64,000 nt of DNA from Bacillota bacterium (GTDB taxonomy: Bacteria; Bacillota; Clostridia; Lachnospirales; Lachnospiraceae): contig JAEZZO010000049.1 in assembly GCA_023418475.1 (NCBI GenBank), forward strand, positions 1-64,000, written 5' to 3'. Made by a program: the position numbers and the translations under genes. Below, in pieces: positions 62,170 through 64,000 of the stretch. The notes under the pieces are model-generated. The model was not told the DNA's origin, did not search any database, and saw nothing but the letters and a program-made list of their open reading frames with translations. How positions within the stretch are numbered: the stretch's first letter is position 1; every line of letters starts with the position of its first letter.

Positions 62170-63924
62170 ATGAAGAAATTGCTTATTATCCTACTTTCCT
62201 GCATTACTCTGATCGGTATTGGCCTGATTAGCAATTATTATTTGATTAATAGAACCGGCGACCTGTCCTACCCCTCATTTCTTCAGGCCGTAAACCAGGA
62301 ACAAGTGGAGGATGTCATCTTTCAGCCGACGAACAACAGTTTTCAGGCAAAGCTTAAAAATGATAAAACTCTATATACCGTCCCTAATCCTAAAACTGAG
62401 AATTTTACCGAATTTCTTCTGCTTCATAATATTTCGATATCTTACGGAAAAGAAAATCCTTTCCTAACCGTATGCAAGCTGCTTCTGGTTGGAGTAATTG
62501 CAGCTTTCATCTTCTGGTATGTACGAGGAGGTGCAAATGCCGGTAATTTAATTAAAAATGCAAATCAAAAAACCTGGACTGCAAAGCTATTTGGCAAAAA
62601 ACAAAGCATAGAACAACCGACTTCCAGTGTAACTCTTGCACAAGTTGCAGGTAATGCAGAAGCAAAGTCCATGGTGGAGGATATCATCACCTTTATTAAA
62701 AATCCCGAAAAGTATTCCGCTGTTGGAGCACATATGCCAAAGGGCCTTCTTCTTTATGGACCTCCCGGAACCGGTAAGACCCTTATGGCGAAGGCAATTG
62801 CCGGAGAAGCCCACGTACCGTTCTACGCTATGAGCGGTTCCGATTTCGTACAGATGTATGTAGGTGTCGGGGCAAGTCGTATCCGGTCTTTATTTAATAA
62901 GGCTAAGAAAAGTGAAAAAGCAGTTATTTTTATCGATGAAATTGATGCTATTGGTAAGAAAAGGGCAAGAAATGCATCTGCCAGTAATGATGAACGGGAT
63001 CAGACGCTAAATGCCCTGCTCACAGAAATGTCTGGCTTTCATGATAATCAGGGGATAATCGTCATCGGAGCAACCAACCGTCTGGATACACTTGACGAGG
63101 CGCTTCTGCGTCCGGGCCGCTTTGACAGGCATATTGAAATAGGCTTACCGGATGTCAATGCCAGAAAGCAAATTCTATCCCTTTATGCAAAAGAAAAGCC
63201 CCTCTCTCAGGATGTCGATCTGGAGGAGCTTGCAAAATCAACGATCGCTTTCAGTGGTGCAATGTTAGAAAACCTGATGAATGAGGCTGCCATTACCGCT
63301 GCCAACCACACGGAGCCGGTCATTCGAAAGGATCACATTGACAAGGCCTTTTATACTGTTATTGCCGGAGCTCCGAGGACAGACCGCAGTTATATAACAG
63401 ACCACGACCGTGCAATTACAGCATATCATGAAGCCGGTCATGCCCTGGCAACCTTCTTTCTGTTACCGGAGCATTATATCTCTAAGGTTACGATTATTCC
63501 CAGCGTAAGAGGCGCGGGCGGATTCAATTTAAGTATTCCTAAGGAAAGCATGTTTCAAAGCCGCAGGCAATTGCAGGCCAGCATCCGGGTACTGCTTGCC
63601 GGAAGAGTAGCGGAGGAGCTTATATTCGGACCTGAGGAGATCACTACCGGTGCCAGTAATGATATTATGAAGGCTTCCCGTCTGATCGCCGATTACCTCG
63701 ATAAATACGGTATGGACAATGAAATGGGCTTATTCAGTATAGAAGCTCTGGAAGAAAGTCACGATACGCAGTTATTATCCAAATGCCGTACCTTGATGAA
63801 TTCTCAGTACGAAGAAACCAAGAAATTACTGCAAAACAATCTGCTACTTCTTGAGAATATCACCACCGAGCTTCTTCAAAAAGAATCCCTGAACGGCTCA
63901 GATATCGAAAGAATCTGTGCCTGA
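62170..63924 (+). CDS. ftsH: FtsH-like AAA+ metalloprotease
   Basis: The 584-residue protein has two membrane helices (about 4-26 and 102-118) around a short extracellular domain, an AAA+ module with Walker A GPPGTGKT (197-204), Walker B VIFIDE (252-257) and LRPGRFDR, and a zinc protease domain with HEAGH (420-424) and the third ligand region ITTGASNDIMKAS. It degrades membrane and short-lived cytosolic proteins. It is somewhat shorter than housekeeping FtsH, and clostridia often carry several copies, so this may be a secondary paralogue. The ATG at 62170 stands 7 bases after GGAGG. Confidence 0.93.
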   Translation: MKKLLIILLSCITLIGIGLISNYYLINRTGDLSYPSFLQAVNQEQVEDVIFQPTNNSFQAKLKNDKTLYTVPNPKTENFTEFLLLHNISISYGKENPFLTVCKLLLVGVIAAFIFWYVRGGANAGNLIKNANQKTWTAKLFGKKQSIEQPTSSVTLAQVAGNAEAKSMVEDIITFIKNPEKYSAVGAHMPKGLLLYGPPGTGKTLMAKAIAGEAHVPFYAMSGSDFVQMYVGVGASRIRSLFNKAKKSEKAVIFIDEIDAIGKKRARNASASNDERDQTLNALLTEMSGFHDNQGIIVIGATNRLDTLDEALLRPGRFDRHIEIGLPDVNARKQILSLYAKEKPLSQDVDLEELAKSTIAFSGAMLENLMNEAAITAANHTEPVIRKDHIDKAFYTVIAGAPRTDRSYITDHDRAITAYHEAGHALATFFLLPEHYISKVTIIPSVRGAGGFNLSIPKESMFQSRRQLQASIRVLLAGRVAEELIFGPEEITTGASNDIMKASRLIADYLDKYGMDNEMGLFSIEALEESHDTQLLSKCRTLMNSQYEETKKLLQNNLLLLENITTELLQKESLNGSDIERICA

Positions 63925-64000
63925 TATATTATAAAACTACTATGAAGCATTCCCACTATATAGCCTATAGCTGCTAACTACTCAAACAGTGAAGAGACCA
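63925..64000. other. Right edge
   Basis: These 76 bp after the FtsH-like stop codon hold no recognisable feature. Confidence 0.4.

Noticed and set aside
1..64000. CRISPR arrays, rRNA and tRNA genes
   Set aside because: No regularly spaced repeats and no cloverleaf or rRNA-like sequence were found on reading both strands.

Overview
The window is low-GC DNA with AGGAGG-type ribosome sites, near-consensus sigma-A promoters, a c-di-GMP-I riboswitch, several chemoreceptors, Feo iron uptake with a FeoB-associated Cys-rich peptide, a corrinoid-activating ferredoxin/ASKHA protein and a Csp-like subtilisin. Together these suggest an anaerobic, motile, probably spore-forming clostridium, most like the Lachnospiraceae (Lachnoclostridium/Anaerocolumna type). 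No rRNA, tRNA or CRISPR array was seen.

1-19 kb is an eroded accessory region. It starts with what look like the end repeats of an IS21-type element, then a large MerR-GyrI-lectin-like fusion regulator with its own 19-bp-spacer promoter. From 3.6 to 9.5 kb lie the remains of a nonribosomal peptide locus: an Sfp-type phosphopantetheinyl transferase, a type II thioesterase, the broken C-terminus of an NRPS thioesterase domain and an intact FtsX-type ABC exporter. A CPBP membrane protease follows. At 10.4-13.4 kb a truncated saccharopine-dehydrogenase-like gene, the tail of an IS66 transposase and two damaged tyrosine recombinases are stacked together. Next come a toroid-fold protein, a more GC-rich secreted 5'-nucleotidase, a frameshifted cadherin-like protein, an internally deleted group II intron and an esterase.

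19.8-37.7 kb is a signalling region. It holds three chemoreceptors, a two-component system followed by two envelope DUF4097 proteins, an EAL relic, a CheX protein and a CheY-CheX protein in one operon, a MarR regulator with a palindromic promoter, and a GGDEF/HD-GYP protein. A c-di-GMP-I riboswitch with a terminator lies upstream of the third chemoreceptor, so c-di-GMP turnover and chemoreceptor synthesis appear linked here.

37.8-54 kb is a metal region. It contains a ZIP transporter, feoA-feoA-feoB, the Cys-rich Feo peptide, an unusual Fur-like protein, a divergent DtxR-like regulator and a heterodimeric ABC exporter-fold pair. A motif, GTTAG-N6-CTAAC, lies at or just after the -10 box of the ZIP, feo and ABC promoters, again in the feoA-feoB gap, and again between the ABC promoter and its first gene. 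I propose it as the operator of a local metal regulon. Embedded here are a TetR-controlled FtsX-type ABC exporter with matching palindromes at both promoters, and the subtilisin.

54-64 kb carries LysR/MFS, the corrinoid-protein activator, a GH26-like hydrolase with a structured leader, a SulP transporter and an FtsH-like protease. Short palindromic repeats of three families are scattered through the intergenic spaces, mostly between 38 and 60 kb.
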